Positions 1 through 15,000 of a stretch of DNA of 64,000 bases are shown here, in pieces. The position numbers were made by a program, and so were the translations under genes. The notes beneath the pieces are model-generated. The model had not been told where the DNA came from. It was given only the letters and a program-made list of their open reading frames with translations, and ran no database searches. The number at the start of each line of letters is the position of its first letter. Position 1 is the first letter of the stretch. Origin of the DNA: Rhodopirellula halodulae (GTDB lineage: Bacteria > Planctomycetota > Planctomycetia > Pirellulales > Pirellulaceae); assembly GCF_020966775.1 (NCBI RefSeq), contig NZ_JAJKFV010000029.1:427001-491000 (forward strand), read 5' to 3'.

Positions 1-3000
1 ATTGGAAACCAGTTCGCTGATCGTCAGTTGACCTGCATCGGTGCTGATTCGCATTGCGCCGCCGGAGATCCCTGAAATCACTTCCAGATCTTCAGATGTC
101 GCGCGAACGCTCATCGTTCCGGTGGATTCCAATCGTGTTTGGTGTGGGCTGACGATTCGGAAGTCCGATTCATTGTCCACGCCACCGATCGTATTGGCAT
201 TGATGTCCAAGTTGCGACCCGCTTGAACGGCTGTTTCGCCGAGGCCAAGGTCAATCAACGCACCAGTCGACGACACCCGCACGTCGCCTGATGCGGAATC
301 GATCGAGCTGATTTTCAGATCACCGTGCCCGCCGATGGCAATGCCGTCCGGCGCGGTGGCGGTGAGCGATCCCGATACCGAAACATCCACGTCGTCGGTG
401 CGGTGTAAACGCAATCGTTCGATGATGGTTCGGTCTTCGACCAAGTCACCGGACAGAATGCTGACGGAAGCTCCAGCACCGCTGGTTCCGGTCGCCGCAT
501 CAAACGATTCGCTTGTGTTGTGGGCAACAACGACCGCTTGCCAGCGAGTTGCATCCGTGAAGTCTTCACCGGACAAATGGATGGTTTGGTTGGAGGACAA
601 GAATTCGTACCAGCCGTAGTCCTCCGCCGTTTCCACCAACACCGTTTGACCAGTCTGGATTTGGATCGGATTGGTGTCATCGGTGGTGTTGAAATCGGGT
701 TCGATAACCGTCCAATTGGCAGGATCGTTGGCCATCGTTTTCGGATCGAGCTGGATACTCGCGTCCGCGCCGGTGTAGCGGTAAATGCGATAGTGCACGC
801 CGACGACATCGGCAACGCGAGCTTCTTGCAAAGCAGCCTTGTCGGTCGCTGACAGCGATTCCAACCCACCAGCTAGAACAATGGTTTGGGGTTCGACCAA
901 CGCACCGATGCGTCCCGATGCGGTCAGACTAACGTCCGTCGCGGAAACATTTGGTGTCTCGTTGTCGTTCGGCGCAGCGGGTGCGATGGTCGAGGCGGCT
1001 TCTGGGTATAGGAAGCGAGCCAGATTCGCGGCGATCATCGCGTCAGCAGTCGTCGCTTGGAAGACTCGATCATGGATGATTTGGGTTCGAGTCTCTGCGT
1101 CCAAACGGATGATGGTGTCTGGGTTGTAAGAGGCTCCATAAGGCTCGCCGATTTCGGCTGTGACAGCGTAGGTCAAACGCTCAAGCGTGATGGATGTCAC
1201 GTCATTCCCTGCGGTGATTGACAATCGAACACCGGGTTGTGGGAGATTTGATTCCGGGGCAGGGGCAATCGCGGCGTCGTAACGAGTCGGCGCCAATTGC
1301 AATGTGTTGGATTCAATCACCACGACATACAAAATCGATCCTGTGACGATGCCAGTACCGGTGGAGTGTCCATTGTTGAAGCGGATCTGGGCACCGGAAG
1401 TCAGACCGTGTGGCGAGGCCGTCGTGACGACTCCTGTTTCCGCGTCAATCGATGCGACGCCGATACTGCTTTCGACTGTCGGTGCGATGTCTTGTGCTTC
1501 AATGCGACTCTGCCAGTGGCTGTGGTAGTCACGCGTCTTGCTGGCATCGATTTGGCGGATTTGCTCATGAGCGGCAGCAGTGGCCGCGTCGCCGAACAGT
1601 TTTTGTCTGGCGTCAATCGCGGAAATTTGTTCAGCGGTCGGCGCGGTTGCTGTCTCGAGAATGCCATCAACGACGTCGCCCGATGCTGCGGTCACGTTGA
1701 CATCGCCCGATGTGCTGATGATGGAAGTCGTGGAGTCTTGGTAGGCGGTGGGTGAGACGAGGTTCAGGCGACCTGTGATTTCAACGACATTGATGTTTCC
1801 GAGTGCGTAGGCGGACAACCCAGCCTTGGCGTCAACTCGCATGGTTGAGTCGCCACCGATCGAACCACTTCGGCTGCGAAGCTGCACATGATCGCCTGAA
1901 ACCAGCGATGATGTACTCTCAGTGACCAAGCCACCGGCAACATTCAGATAGACATCATGACCCGCGTGAACGGTGTCGATCGTGATCATCGACGCGCTGG
2001 CCTCCGCCGAGTTCTGACCGATCCCATGAATCGTGATGTCACCGCCGGCGTTTACGGTAAGCGGGGAATGCCCGGTTTCGACGTGGGCCGAGACGTCACC
2101 CGCGGTGGCCGTCAACGTGGGTGTCTCGCCGTAGAATCCCGATGTGCCTGTTGTTTGGATGTTGCCTTGGGTGCTTGTGATCGCGACGCCTGAGCCTGCG
2201 GGGACATCAACGTCGCCAGAGAAAATCACATCACCAACACTGACGATGGAAACGCTCGGTTTGCCAGACTGACCGACCGAAGTGATCTCAATTGGGCGAT
2301 CGGCGATCAACGTATGCGTGTAGTAGTCCGTTAAACCGCTGATGACGGTGACACGCGAATGAACGGTTTTGGAACGGAGCCAACCGCCGCCCGTGGTCCA
2401 TTGTTCGACATGTTGTGACTGGTTGATGTAGTCGCTGTCGTAAACATCGGAAGTTCCATTGGCCGGTTTGGCAACGGGCGTCCAACGCGATGAGTCGGCG
2501 TAGTTCTCTTTCGAAAGGTCGACGGATTCAGTGACGCTGCCCGCGAATCGATAGTAATTACCGACCGTGCCGCCCGTGTTGTGACCGGCAATCACGCGAA
2601 TGATGGTTTGCTCGGGTGTGACGCTGACATTGCGGTCGACCTTTTGTTCATATGCCAGTGTGTACTGATTGTTCGCGACGTACTGGGGGAATGTCGATTC
2701 CTCTTTGCGGACGACGACTTCGGATTGAAGGATGGGTTCAGCGTCACGGAACTTCACCGACCGGTATGAGTAGCCGCTGTCCTTCTCAAGCAAATCAGCA
2801 AACGAGTTGTCGCCAAACAAGTTGAAGGACTTCTTCTCGTAAACACGAACTTCGGTCTTCGTTTTCTCTTGTCCCTCGATCCACAGATAGATTTGGCCAC
2901 TGAGTGCGTTGGAATATTGGTCCGGTGAACCGGGGTAGTACGACTGGCTGGCGGCCGTCGGTGTGGGGGTTCCCGGTGCGGGGGTGTATTCAATTTGCGG

Positions 3001-6000
3001 CGGCAGTCCATTGCCGGGTGTGCTATTGAGCGCGCCAATCTCGTGCAATTCGGAAATGCCAGCCGAGGTGGATTTATAAGTGGTTCGCCGCAACAAGTCG
3101 GAGTCGATCAGGATGACTTCGCCAACACGGTCGCGAGTCAGGTCGACGCCTTCAAACACGATGTCGAAGGGCGATTGATTGTCGACGTCCAGCGACGCAT
3201 AACCGTCTGCGACGACGATTTTGCCGCCTCCGGTCGAGAGGATTTGACCTGCCAGCGTGATGCGGCCGCCCTGAGGTTCCAGTTCTCGGACAACGATGGA
3301 ACGATTGGCGGAATCGAAGTAACCGTTGACCGGAATGGATGTCGAGGACGTATCGGACGTAAACGACAGACCGGAAAGAGGATTGCCGTTGGCGTCGATC
3401 AGTGATTCGGTGGTCCGTCCTGGATTGAAGTTTTGGTCGACGTTTAGCGTGATTGTATCGACGCCGGATTGAATCAGCCCGTTGATGTTCAGGTAGCGAG
3501 CGGTGATCGAAATGTCACCTTGGGACACGATCGCGGAGCGGTTTGTCGCGATGGAAGTCGCCAGGTTTTGTCCATCGGTGCTGACTTGCGATGTGTTCTG
3601 GAACACCCGCGTGGTGAACGTACCGGCGGTGTTGAACACAGACGCTCTCAGCGGGGCAAAGTTGATGTATTGCCGCGGGTCGATGTTGGTGTGTTCGAAC
3701 GATGGCGTGTTGAGGGTGAATTGGTCGCCCGCTTGAATGACCGTGTCGGCCGAACGAATCTCTCCCGCAACGTTGATACTGCCGGATGGATTGATGATCC
3801 GCACCGTGCCATTTTGGTTCACGATGTCGCCGTTGACGTACAGATCCTTCGGCAATCCAGGGGGCAAATGCTGCAGGCCGAGATCCGCCGCACTCGCGTC
3901 CGGCGGAGTGAATGTGATCGAGATTTCACCTGTGCCTTGACCGTCCGGGATTCCTTCGGGCAAGACCCAGTTGACGTACACGTGCCCCGGCGTGAACTGC
4001 TTCAATTCGCCATCAACGACCGCAGTGCGACGGTTGTCCTTCACCGTGGTGTTGTTGATGATCGACATCAAAGGTGTGTGATTCGCGATCGTGATGCTGG
4101 CGCTGTCGCGTGCGGTCAGGACACCGCTTTGCGTGTTCGAGTTGGCTTCGATGAAGATCGATCCGGGGGCCGCCACGATGCTTGGCATTTCTACAAAAAT
4201 TGCGTCGACGGACTGTTGGACAGGACGTTGAGTGATTCCGCCACCCAGATTTTCAGCGGGCAACAGCAGACCCATCGCATCCAGTTCCGAATTGATTTGG
4301 TCCAGTTGCACCTGGTACCTCGCGACCGCTTCGGCATTGTTGCTATGTGATCGCATCCAGCTCAAAACGGTGTCGCGTTGCTTCAGCAATAGGTTGCTGA
4401 GGTTTTGATAAGACAACGTCGGCAAGGGCAATTCCGCGTTCTTGATGACGTAGAACTTGTTCGAGAAATCGTTGCGAAGTTCTTGGGTGTGGTCGCTGTC
4501 GTAAACGGGAAGTTCCACACCTTCGGGTTGTGTCGCGTCGGGGATTGCGATCCAGGTCGTCGTGTCGGCGTAGTTGGCCGTTTCGAGAATGACCGGAACG
4601 TCGCTGGCCTGAACCAATTTGTTGCCGGCGGCATCGGTCGGCTCAAAACGATAGTAGTGCCCGGCGGTGCCACCACCATTCGCACCTGCGACGGCGCGGA
4701 CGATCGTTCCGTAGTTCAAAAGAATTGGAATCGCGTCGATCGTCAGTTTCGCGAATTCAAAGGGAACGTCGGCCGACAGGTCTTGGTCAAAATCAAAACG
4801 TTCTTTCGCCCAAATGCGATCAGCGGCTGAGAGAGCCGGTGTTTGATCGACGGCGAAGTCCAAACGTGATCCGGCACTGTTGTTGGTTTTGTCCCACTCG
4901 ACGTTACCAATCGCCAACACCGCTTGATTGAATAATCCAGCCGTGATCTTGGCTCCGGTGTCGACAGCGACGTTGCTGGTGCCGTTGATGGTGGTGTTGT
5001 TGGCAACGGAGTAACCATAGGGAATCAACGACAGACTCATGACCATGCCTTCGCCCTTGCCCGTCACCGGAATGTCTTGGGCGCGGTCAGCGATCAGCAA
5101 CACATCTTCGTAGCCTTCGATTCGTGAACCAGTCGCGATGTCGACGGTGTTGTTCCAGTCGATGGTGACGCTGGGATCGCCGATGGTGATGCTCGGCCGC
5201 AAAGAGATCGTGGTGACTTCCACATCAGCCAAATGATCGATCAGATTGGGGACTTGGAAACTGTTGCGTCCCGTTTGCAGTCGGACTTCCGCTCCACGGA
5301 TCAACGTTCCATTGACATCAATTCGGTTTTGGATGTCACTGTGGGAACTCACTTCGGCCCCACCTGCGCTGGCGACGGAAGCCGACAAAAGGCTGGCATC
5401 CGGACGAAGCAGAATCTCACCTTGGGAAGACATCGTGACGTCACCCCGTCGGTTGATGATCGACGAGTCGCCAAGTGTGATTCCCGCGTCGGTGTAGGAC
5501 GAAATCTTGCTGTTCGCGTTGGAAGCCGCGAGACCCGCAACGGCTTCGAGGTGGACGCTGTCATGGGCAGTGACATCGACGCCAACGTCCACCTTCAGAT
5601 CGCCTGTCGTGTCTCCGTCAACGATCACGCTGCTTTCATCGCCAATCGTGATTTGGGCGTCCAAGCCGTTAGAATCGGTTCCGATGTCGGTTTGACTGAT
5701 CAAGACGACCAGATTGCCAAGTGCCGCCGATCCCGATCGCAAGTTTGTTTTGTCGTTTTGCTTCGTGACCGTGTTATTCGCGGCGACAGAGAAATTGGAA
5801 GCGGTGATTGTCGCTCGATCGCCGATGGAGACGTTGGCGTCCCCGGTGAGCGTGAGATGCAAACCGGCTCCGCTACCTGCGGCGAGGGCGAAGGAGTAAG
5901 CGTCCGCTTCTCCGTCGATCGTCTGGGTGGAGGTCGATGTGACGCTCATCGGTCCCGAATGAATCGTGACATCGTTGCCAATGATGGCGACGGCTTCTTG

Positions 6001-9000
6001 ATCACTGGTCAATGTGGTGTTGGCACCGACGCCGGATGCGACGCCAACACCGCTCGCGATCGTGGTTCCGTAGGCATCATTCGCGTTGGTCGCAGCGAGA
6101 TGGACGCCGCCAGCTTGGATGGTCGTCCCATCGCCGATTTGGGCCGTGACTTCTTTCACGTCCTCGCCCTTGCCCAAATGGGTCTCGGAAACCATTGCAC
6201 CCACCGCGACGGCACCGGCCGCGCCGCCACCCGTTGTGCTGCGGGACTTGATGTCGGTGGTTGCGACGATCTCCACATCGTTGGCTGCGTTGATCGTTCC
6301 TCCGGTGATGTCGGCGTTGACGGTTTGAGCGATCGTCACCGTGCTGTTGTTGCCAGCCACACCCAGACCATAGCTCACCGAAACGCCAACGCTTTCCGTT
6401 CGTTGGATGTCCACGGTGCCGGTGCTTTTTACCGAGACACCTTCCGAATGAATGATCGCATCTTGGATCGATGCGTCGATTGCCGAGGAGGCCTCATTGG
6501 TTACCAACGCAACGCCGGTGGCAGCCCCAAATGAAAGGGCCAACTCCGCGTTCACTGCGGTTGCATCAAGCGTCGCGTCTTCGACCGCATCGACGACGAC
6601 GTCGCCCAGGACATCCAGTTTGATTTGACCGAAGACTTTCGCCGACACATCGTTGGCGATTCGGTTGTGCAGATTCAAACCTCCGCCGCTGGCGGAGATC
6701 CCGCCCGCACTGATCGCGGTGGAAACACCCGTCACGTTATCGATCGTCATGTCGCTGGCGTCAGCCGTCACGTTGACATCGCCTGCCGCCACGATGCCGA
6801 AACGATTGGAAGCATCTGTGTCACCTGAAATCCACGACTGGACTTCGTTGGCAATCGTGTTGGTCACCGCCGTCACAGCGACGGAAAGTGCTCCGACGGC
6901 ATCGGCGATGGATGCACCCACCGCAATCGACTTGGTCACATTTGCTTTGCCGGTAGCGTGGACGTCAATGTCGCGTCCGGTATGAATCGTGCTGTCTTCT
7001 ATGAAGGCGTGAGTTTGAGATTGAATCTTGGTGGTGGAGGTGGCACCCGTTGCTGAAGCGGCACCACCGATCGAGACTGCCACCGCAACGGCTCCAGCGG
7101 CGCTGGTGGTTTGCAGTGTTTCCGTGCTGTCTGCTGTGACACTCAGATTGCCATCGACGTTGATCGTGCTTTCTTTGATCGAAGCGTAGGTGCCCGGAAC
7201 GTCGTTTCCATGCACCGATTCGAGTTGGTTGATCGCGATTCCCGCTCCAATCGCACCGCTGCCACTGACGATTCCTCCGCTCGCCGCCGCCGAGGTGCTG
7301 ACAACGATGGCATCGGCCGTGTTGCTGCTACTCGCGTTCACGGTCAAGTCGGCGGATTCCGCCACTTGGCCGCTCGAATCCAATACCGAGGTGCCTTGCG
7401 TTGCCACGGTGCTATTTTCGACGTTGGCATGAACGGTGTTGCCGATACCGTTGAACGAGTACGCGCCAGCGGCTGCCATGGCGAGCGATGCCTCACTGAC
7501 CGCGGCGCTTGCCGCCACCGCAACGGAATAGGAATGGATGGTTGCCTCGGAAGTGGCTTCCACCGTGATGTCTCCCGCACGTTTTTGCTCCGCAGTCAGG
7601 CTTTGCCCGTGCAAACTGGTCGCGGTGGCTGCATCGTGTCCCGTCGCGAGGATTCCGCCTTGGACATCTTGAATCGATGCGTCGACCTTGTTGTGAGACA
7701 AGTTGATGGCGGCGGAAACACCAAGGCTGAAAGAGCCGGCACCTTCACCGCTGAAGGCGGCTGTGATCACCGAAGCATTCGCGACCGTGGAGATGTCGGA
7801 TTCATCGTTGGCGGTGACGGAAGCGGAATCGACGTGGAACGACGGCACGCTGTCGCCGGAGAATCCAAGTAACAATTCGTCCTCGGTATTCTTGATCACG
7901 CGGTTTTGTGGACCGCGGTAGGCAACGGTCGTGGGGGTCGGTCCGTTGCCGGTGATGTTGGCGGACACCTCCGTTCCGACCATGTTGACCACACCAATTC
8001 CCATGCCGGCCAAACTGATGGCCGCTGAACCTGCCAAGCTGGCTGCGCCCCCGTTGGCGAGCGTGACAGCATGAATGTTCGATTCCGATTGGGCGTCGAC
8101 AATCAATTCACCATCCGCAACCATGTTGGAATCTTCCGCGATGGCGGCGATTTGATTGTGGGACAACGACACGTCGATGCGTTTCCACTTTTGGACGTTG
8201 TTCAGATCAAGTTTGCCAGTCCAATCGGGTGAGTCGCCTTCCTTTTGCTCGTTCAAGCTGATCGCAATGGGATCATCGCCAAGGTATTCGTAGATGTTCC
8301 CTTTGGAAGGACCATTGGAAAGTTGGAGCGATTGGCCCTTGGTCATTTGCGACCGATCGCCGACCCAGTCTACGTCGTCATGATCAGTGACGTAGTTGGC
8401 GGTGACGCCGTCGGCCTTTGCGTACCCAATGACGTTTTGGGCCACGGCCACACCAAAGGAAACGGCGACGGCGTTGGCGCCACCCGTGCCCAAAGCAATC
8501 GAAGTGGAATCGATCACCGCATCCAATTCGGCGGACGATGTGGCATCGATTTGCACGTCGCCGTCCGCATGCAATCTCGAACCAGTCACGGTCGCGAGTG
8601 TGTTTCCGGTGACGGTGTTGGTCGCGTTCGCTCCCGCACCACTGACCGCGATACCAGATTCGCCGCTGAACGCGGCGGCGATGGAGGCACTGGCGGCGAC
8701 GGCGCTGATCTTCCCATTGTTATTCGCGACAACGGTCACATCTTCGACGGCGAAATCGCGGATGTTGAAGGTGTCGAGCGTTTCGTGCGTGCGTGAGTCG
8801 ATTTCGTCGTAGGAGACAATCTTCTCAAAGACCGCGTCCGAGATGGATGCATCCACGTCGGATTCGATGTTGTTCAAAGCAATTCCAACACCAACTGACA
8901 CTGCCAAACTATTTGCACCACCAAACGCGGCGGACAACGCCGCAGCGCCTGCGAATGCGCGAATCAGCGTTGTGTCGCTGGCGTCCACCTTGACATCGTG

Positions 9001-12000
9001 AGAAGTCCAGTTGCCAGAGGCGATGTTTTTGATCTCGGCGATGGTGTCCGCCGCGATGTGGTTGGTCACGGATGATCCAACGCCAGCGACTCCACCTTCG
9101 TTACCTTCGCTGACCGCGGCGGCGACCGTCACGGCGATCACGACGCTGCTGATTCGTTGATCACTGGTTGCGACCACATTGACATCGCCATTGGCGTGAA
9201 CGGTCGCGTTCTCAATGATTGCGCTGGTGGAGGCGTTGCTGGGGCCGTCTTGGTCGTGACCGAGGGTGTTTGTCGCGACGGAAGCTCCGAGTGCAAACGC
9301 GGCCCCATTGTCGACACCGCCGCCGACCGAGACGCTCGCCGCGACGATTGTCGAAAGAATGCTGCCCTGATTGCCCGCACTGACGCTGACATCGCCCGCT
9401 CCGGTGCCAGCGGTGTCGGTCCCGGAATGAATCGTCGAATTGGAAATCTCAGCCGCGGACGTGCTGGTCACGGTGTTGTGTGAAAACGCACCGCCGCCCG
9501 AGACCGCAACGCCGGAGCGGACGCTTCCGCCCAACGAGACTGCGGTGGCGGTGGCGATTGATGAAAGTGAAAGTTCAAAGACTTTCAGTTCCCCGTCAAT
9601 CTCTTGAATTGAAAACGAGTCGCCTGACACTCGGTCGACGACCATCCATCCCGTTCCGACGGCGATGGCTTCGGTTGGGTCGTTGGCATTGACATTTTCT
9701 TTGCTGAATTGCTGCGTGATGTCCATCTCGGGGACGAAGCCCGCCGGGATCCCATCGCCGTAGATCTGGTGATACAAACGCAGTTTGATGGCGTCGTCAC
9801 CCTCTTGGTCGGCTTTTTGTTCGTTGCCGTTTGCGTCCACTTCAGCGTTGGCCGCATCGTCCAAACGCGCCGCCGTGATGGCGTAGTTGCCGTTGCGGTC
9901 AAGCGTTCGTCGCAGTTTGCCCTGAACGTGAGTCCCAACCATCACGTTGCCGCCAGCGGAAAGGGTGGAGGAATCAACAGTGGAGGCGAGTGTGTTGTCG
10001 ATGGAGTTGTTGGAGATCGAGGCGGAGATATCGATCGCAATTCCCGAGCTCTCGATGCTCCCGCTGACACCGAGCGATGCTCCAATGGCGAGCGTCTTGA
10101 TGCTGGCTGAATCAACCGCTTGAACGACGATGTCGGTTCCCGCGGTGACGTTGGAGTGGCCAATGGTTTCCGCGGCTACGGTTCGAACAATGTCAGCGGA
10201 GGCGTAGGACCCACTTGCCGAAACTGCAATGCCGCTGCCATCAACCGAACCGCCTGCAGCGATCCCACCGGCGATGGAAACGGTGTCGATTCGATCGCTC
10301 AAGTCAGTTTGGACTTCGACTTCACCGCCCGCGACAATTGTGGAAGCATTGATTTCGGTGGTCAGTCCGCCGCTGATTTTTGTCGTCGCGATCGAGGCAC
10401 CCAAGGCAACGCCGACGCCCGATCCTTCCCCCGGAGTGGCTCCGAGCGCCAATGCCACGCCGCCTGCGTTGGATGAGACGGTGGATGCGTCCGTCGCGGT
10501 GACATGGACATCATTCGTGGCAACAATGTCTGCCACGTCAATCTTGGCTGTGGTGTTTGCGGTGATCGTGTTCCAGCTCGCGCTGCCTGCCAAACCGAGA
10601 CCCAATCCGCCGCCTTCCTTCACCGCCGGTGGAGCTGCACTGATCGCGGCTGAAGCAGCCACAGAGATGATCTCACCGGATTGATTGGTACTCAGATCGA
10701 CATCATGAGCTCCACGGATCGTTGCCTGTTGGATAATTGCCTCGGTGGTTGTGTCGACGATGGCTCGGCTGAAGGAGCCAACCAAACCAACCGCGTTGTT
10801 GTCAGCAATCGTGAGTGCACCTGCTCCGGATAGGCCAATCGTTGAGCCGGAGTCGTCTGCGGAAACCTTCAGGTCACCACCGGACAGATCGATCGTTCCG
10901 GGCGTGTTGATGTTAGCGCGTGTGGTTCGCGTGGCTTCGTTCCAGGAGGCAACGCCTGCGATCCCAATGCCCGTTCGTGTGGTCGTTGGGGAAGCGTCGT
11001 CGGAGGAGTCACTGCCACCTTCCACGTTTTCCTCGGCCTCTCCCGCTTTGGTGTTGGAAGCGGAAGCACCGGCCAACCCCAGCCCAATCTGCCAGCCCGT
11101 TGCACCGGCGTTGACGTGCATGCCCACTGCGGCGATTTCAGCGTCTTGATTTGGCAACGTGTCGTTATCGATCCCCTCGCCATCACCAACGATTGCCCGC
11201 GTGTCTCGCGTGCTGTTTTGTTGGTTGACACTGATGCCCGCGCCCAATGATTTTCCTCGCATCACGCCACCGGCGATGCCAGTTTGAATTTGATGCGAAT
11301 CAGCGACGACGTCCATCACGCCGCTTGCGATGGTGACACCGTCATGGATATGGGCGATTGTTGTGTGTGTGCCGTCAAACGTGTTGACACTACCGGAAAC
11401 GCCAAACCCGCCGGACTTGCCACCGGCTGTGGAGATGTTCAAACCAAAGTGATCTTCGGTGGCGCTGACTTTCAGTTTTTGATCGTCACCGGTCCGCACC
11501 ATGGCACCGCGTTGAATCGCGGCATGAGTCATGGTGTTGAGTACACTGACAATCGCGGACCCGCCGATTCCACCTTTACCAGCGGTGTTGTCGTTGAGGA
11601 TTGCGCCGGGCGACAACAACGCAGGTTTCTCCATCGCGGTGTGGACCAGGTGAGTTTCAGTGTTGGCATCGACATGGATGGTTTGCGTGTCTGCCTGCGA
11701 CGCGGCGTTTTGGTTGATGCGAGTGAATTCACCGATGGTCGCAATGGATTCGGTGTGGTATTCCGCGACAACCAACGTTCCCGCAACGGTGTATTTCGCG
11801 GCACCGTCTCTGCCCGTGTTGTCGCCTCCGATGGCGGTGGACGCTCCACCGCTGGGGTTGGACAAGAGTGTTCCAATGGTCTCCGTGATGTTTTTCACAC
11901 GGTCGATGGAAAACCCGTCCGTCTCAAATGCGTCTTGAATCCCGGTCCAGTTTTCGGGTTCGGCAAACAACGGCAAGGTTAGGTCGCTGCGAACGGAGAG

Positions 12001-15000
12001 CTCTTCGCCCGCATCGAGTTGAGCTCCCGAATCGATCGACGATCCGCTTTCGATGACGGCCTTCGATGAGTTGTTGTAAACGCCAATGCTGATGCCGACG
12101 CCCGCCGCGACTTTCTTTTTCGTGCCTCCCGCCGCAGAGCTGTCACCGCCATCGGTCACGATCTTGCCCGAGGTGGTGGTTTTGATTCGGTTCTCGATTT
12201 CCGAGTCGATCGAGACATCCACGGGCGATGCCAGCAGGGCGCTGGCTGCGATCGTTGCCGCGACCTCATGAGTGGCCACGTTGATGGCGACTCCACCGGA
12301 AACTGTGAACAGATCGTTGCCCTTGCCTTCGCCACGTTGCAGATCAGTCGATGTGGGGCCTTGCTGAGATTTGCCCCACTCCTTGGTGCTTTCGAATTCC
12401 GTTGCCAAACCACCGACCAAATTCCCAACCTCATTGCGGCCATTTTTAAGTTTGGTCAGAAACGGTGCGCCGCCCGTGGATGCGTCCACCGTGGACGAGT
12501 TTGCTGCCGTCAATGATGCTTTGACAGAGACACCTTCCGTCGCCAGCGGATCCACCAATCGGTGAGTGGTGGAGATCGAAGTTGGAATCGCATTCAGTTG
12601 GATCGGGGCGGCATTGATGGCGTCGCCTTTGGACGCTGAGAACCGAATCGTGTCGTCATTGATAACCGTTGCGTAGTAAACACCGCCATCGACCAACCCA
12701 TCGATTGCAGGATCTCGAACAATAACCTCAGCAGCGGATTCAAACGCGTGTCTCGAACCGACCGGCCCCGGACCCGTTAGGTCAACGATCGATGAGGGTG
12801 TGGAATCCGTTTCCATGGTCATCAAGCGGATGTGATCGGCATCCACCGCATCGATTTTGTACTGGGTTCCCGCGGTGAGTCCGCCAATCACTCCGCCGTC
12901 AGCGAGGTAAGTGATTTTTTCCCCTGTTTCGAACCCATGCGAGTCCAATCGAATGGTTTCGCCAAATGGATGGGAGGTTGGATCAACCGAGTTCGTGTCG
13001 ATCACCGGACCAGCGGTCGGATCAAATTGCAGTCGACTGACCGAAGGCTGCACACGAGTTGGAACGAACGTCAGCGTTCTCGAAATATCTTTGGATGGAT
13101 CGTTGTCTTGGTAAGCGTCCAAGTGATGCTCATCATCAATTCCTGCCGCGGTGAGCACGATGACTTCCGCAGGAGTACCGCCTTCCGGAGTGACAGGGCG
13201 CAACTGAATGGAATCCCCGCTGGTCACCAGAACTTCGTAGTCGGTTCCGTTGGCCAGTCCACCAATCGACGCATCGCCCGCTTCGTGGCGGTAGCGAACG
13301 ATCGCACCATCAAACAATTCATGGCTTGGAATGGCAAGTTCGTTGTCGGTGACATCCAAGTCGCCGCTAATCACGGCCAAAACATGTTCGCCAAACTGAA
13401 TCGTTGCCGAATCATCCAGGTCCACCAGGATGGATGAACCTGCACTTGTGGACAGCCCGAAGCGATCTGGATCGTGGTTGTCGACAACAACGTAGTAGTT
13501 TTGGTTGTCGACAATCTCGCCGGGCGTGTCGTTGTCACCAGCCTCGTAGTTCACGAGTGTCCCAGTGAGCAGTCCGTGACCAGGGATGACGAATTGGTTG
13601 GCCACCGTATCAATCAGTGAGGTTGCACGGACACCGTCAAATTCAGTCGCCTTGGTGTCGTATGAAAACGATTGATTCTGATTGTCGTGGAATGTTGCCA
13701 GCAGATTTCGAGCGGTCCCAGCGAAGGCTTCGCTCTGAGTGTTGGCCAATTGAATCGAATCGGCGTCATGCGAGATGACATAGTACGTGTCGCCATCCGT
13801 CAAACCGGCGGAAGAGTTTCCGGAATCACCACTGACCGGATCGATTCCCGCGTGATAGGTGATTGCTTGGCCTGTGAACAACACGTGACCCGGCATGCCG
13901 AGCGTGTGGTTCGCTTGGTCGACCGAGTGGAATTGGGCGTGTTGCGTGATGGATTGAGTGCTGGAGCGATCTGCTTCAGTTTTGTAGGTGATTTCGTCAC
14001 CGGTTATTAAACCGTGATCCGGGATGGTGATCTGATCCATCGAGGAATTAACGACGCCGTTGTCGCTGGGGACAAACGTCTGAGCAACGCCGGCATAAAC
14101 GAAGGCGTGCGCGTTCCCGACACCGATATCGGTCAGATCCAACGGGGACGGATCGCTTTCTGAAGTGAAAGCGGCGAGTTGAAACTGAATGGCATTGGAA
14201 TCCGATCCGGGCACAACACTCCGGTTCACAACGATGTAGTTTCGCAGGTCTTCCAAACCGCCGATGGCTTTGGGTTCGGTGTCTCCATCATTGCCGGATT
14301 GATACGACAGGACATGGCCATCCTGGATCGCTTCGAAATGGTCGACTTGATCTTTGTTCAGCGTGATCGTGTTGTCGGTCAGGTTGACCGCGGTGGCAGG
14401 ATCAAACAGCGAGACTTCGGTCTTGTAGATGGAGTGAGTCGAAGGATTGCCGGAATGATCCGTCGGCAATGTATCAGTCGACAAATCAATGGATTGCTTG
14501 CGAACAATTTGGAAGTTGTTGTTGTCGATCTTGACCACAAACAATCGTTCGTCATTGCTCAAACCGGGCAGTGGCAACGCGACGTTGCCTCCAATTGCGG
14601 TGGCTTCGTAGTTCAGCGGATCGCCGGTTTGGAATCCATGGTTCGGGGCATGGATCGTGGTGCTTTGGGTGGGGACCGAATCATGAGTGAGTGTCACACC
14701 TTGGAATGTGCCCGCGGCGGTGAGTTTGCCAGCGACGTCTGCCTTGATGTCAGCATTGTCCTTCGCAACCGCGAATCCGAGAGCCACACTGGCGTCGACA
14801 TTGATTCCCACGCTGGCAGCGGCGTTATTGGTGCCCAGACCCGTCGCGTTGACGTGGATGCTGCCCTGGCTGGAGTTCACGACAACATCGGATTCGATTT
14901 GGGTGTGGCTCACCGAATCCGACACGCTGACGGCTGCTGCTGCACCGGCGGCTTTGGAATCCGAGGTGTTGCTCTTCACTTCCCCCAGGCTTTCTTGGCC

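Noticed and set aside
5233-6534. A 433-codon open frame on the plus strand, and many others within 1-16 kb
   Set aside because: They all lie in the frame codon-aligned with the giant minus-strand gene. Low stop frequency in that frame follows from its codon use. Their products are Arg/Asp/Val-rich without domains or ribosome sites.
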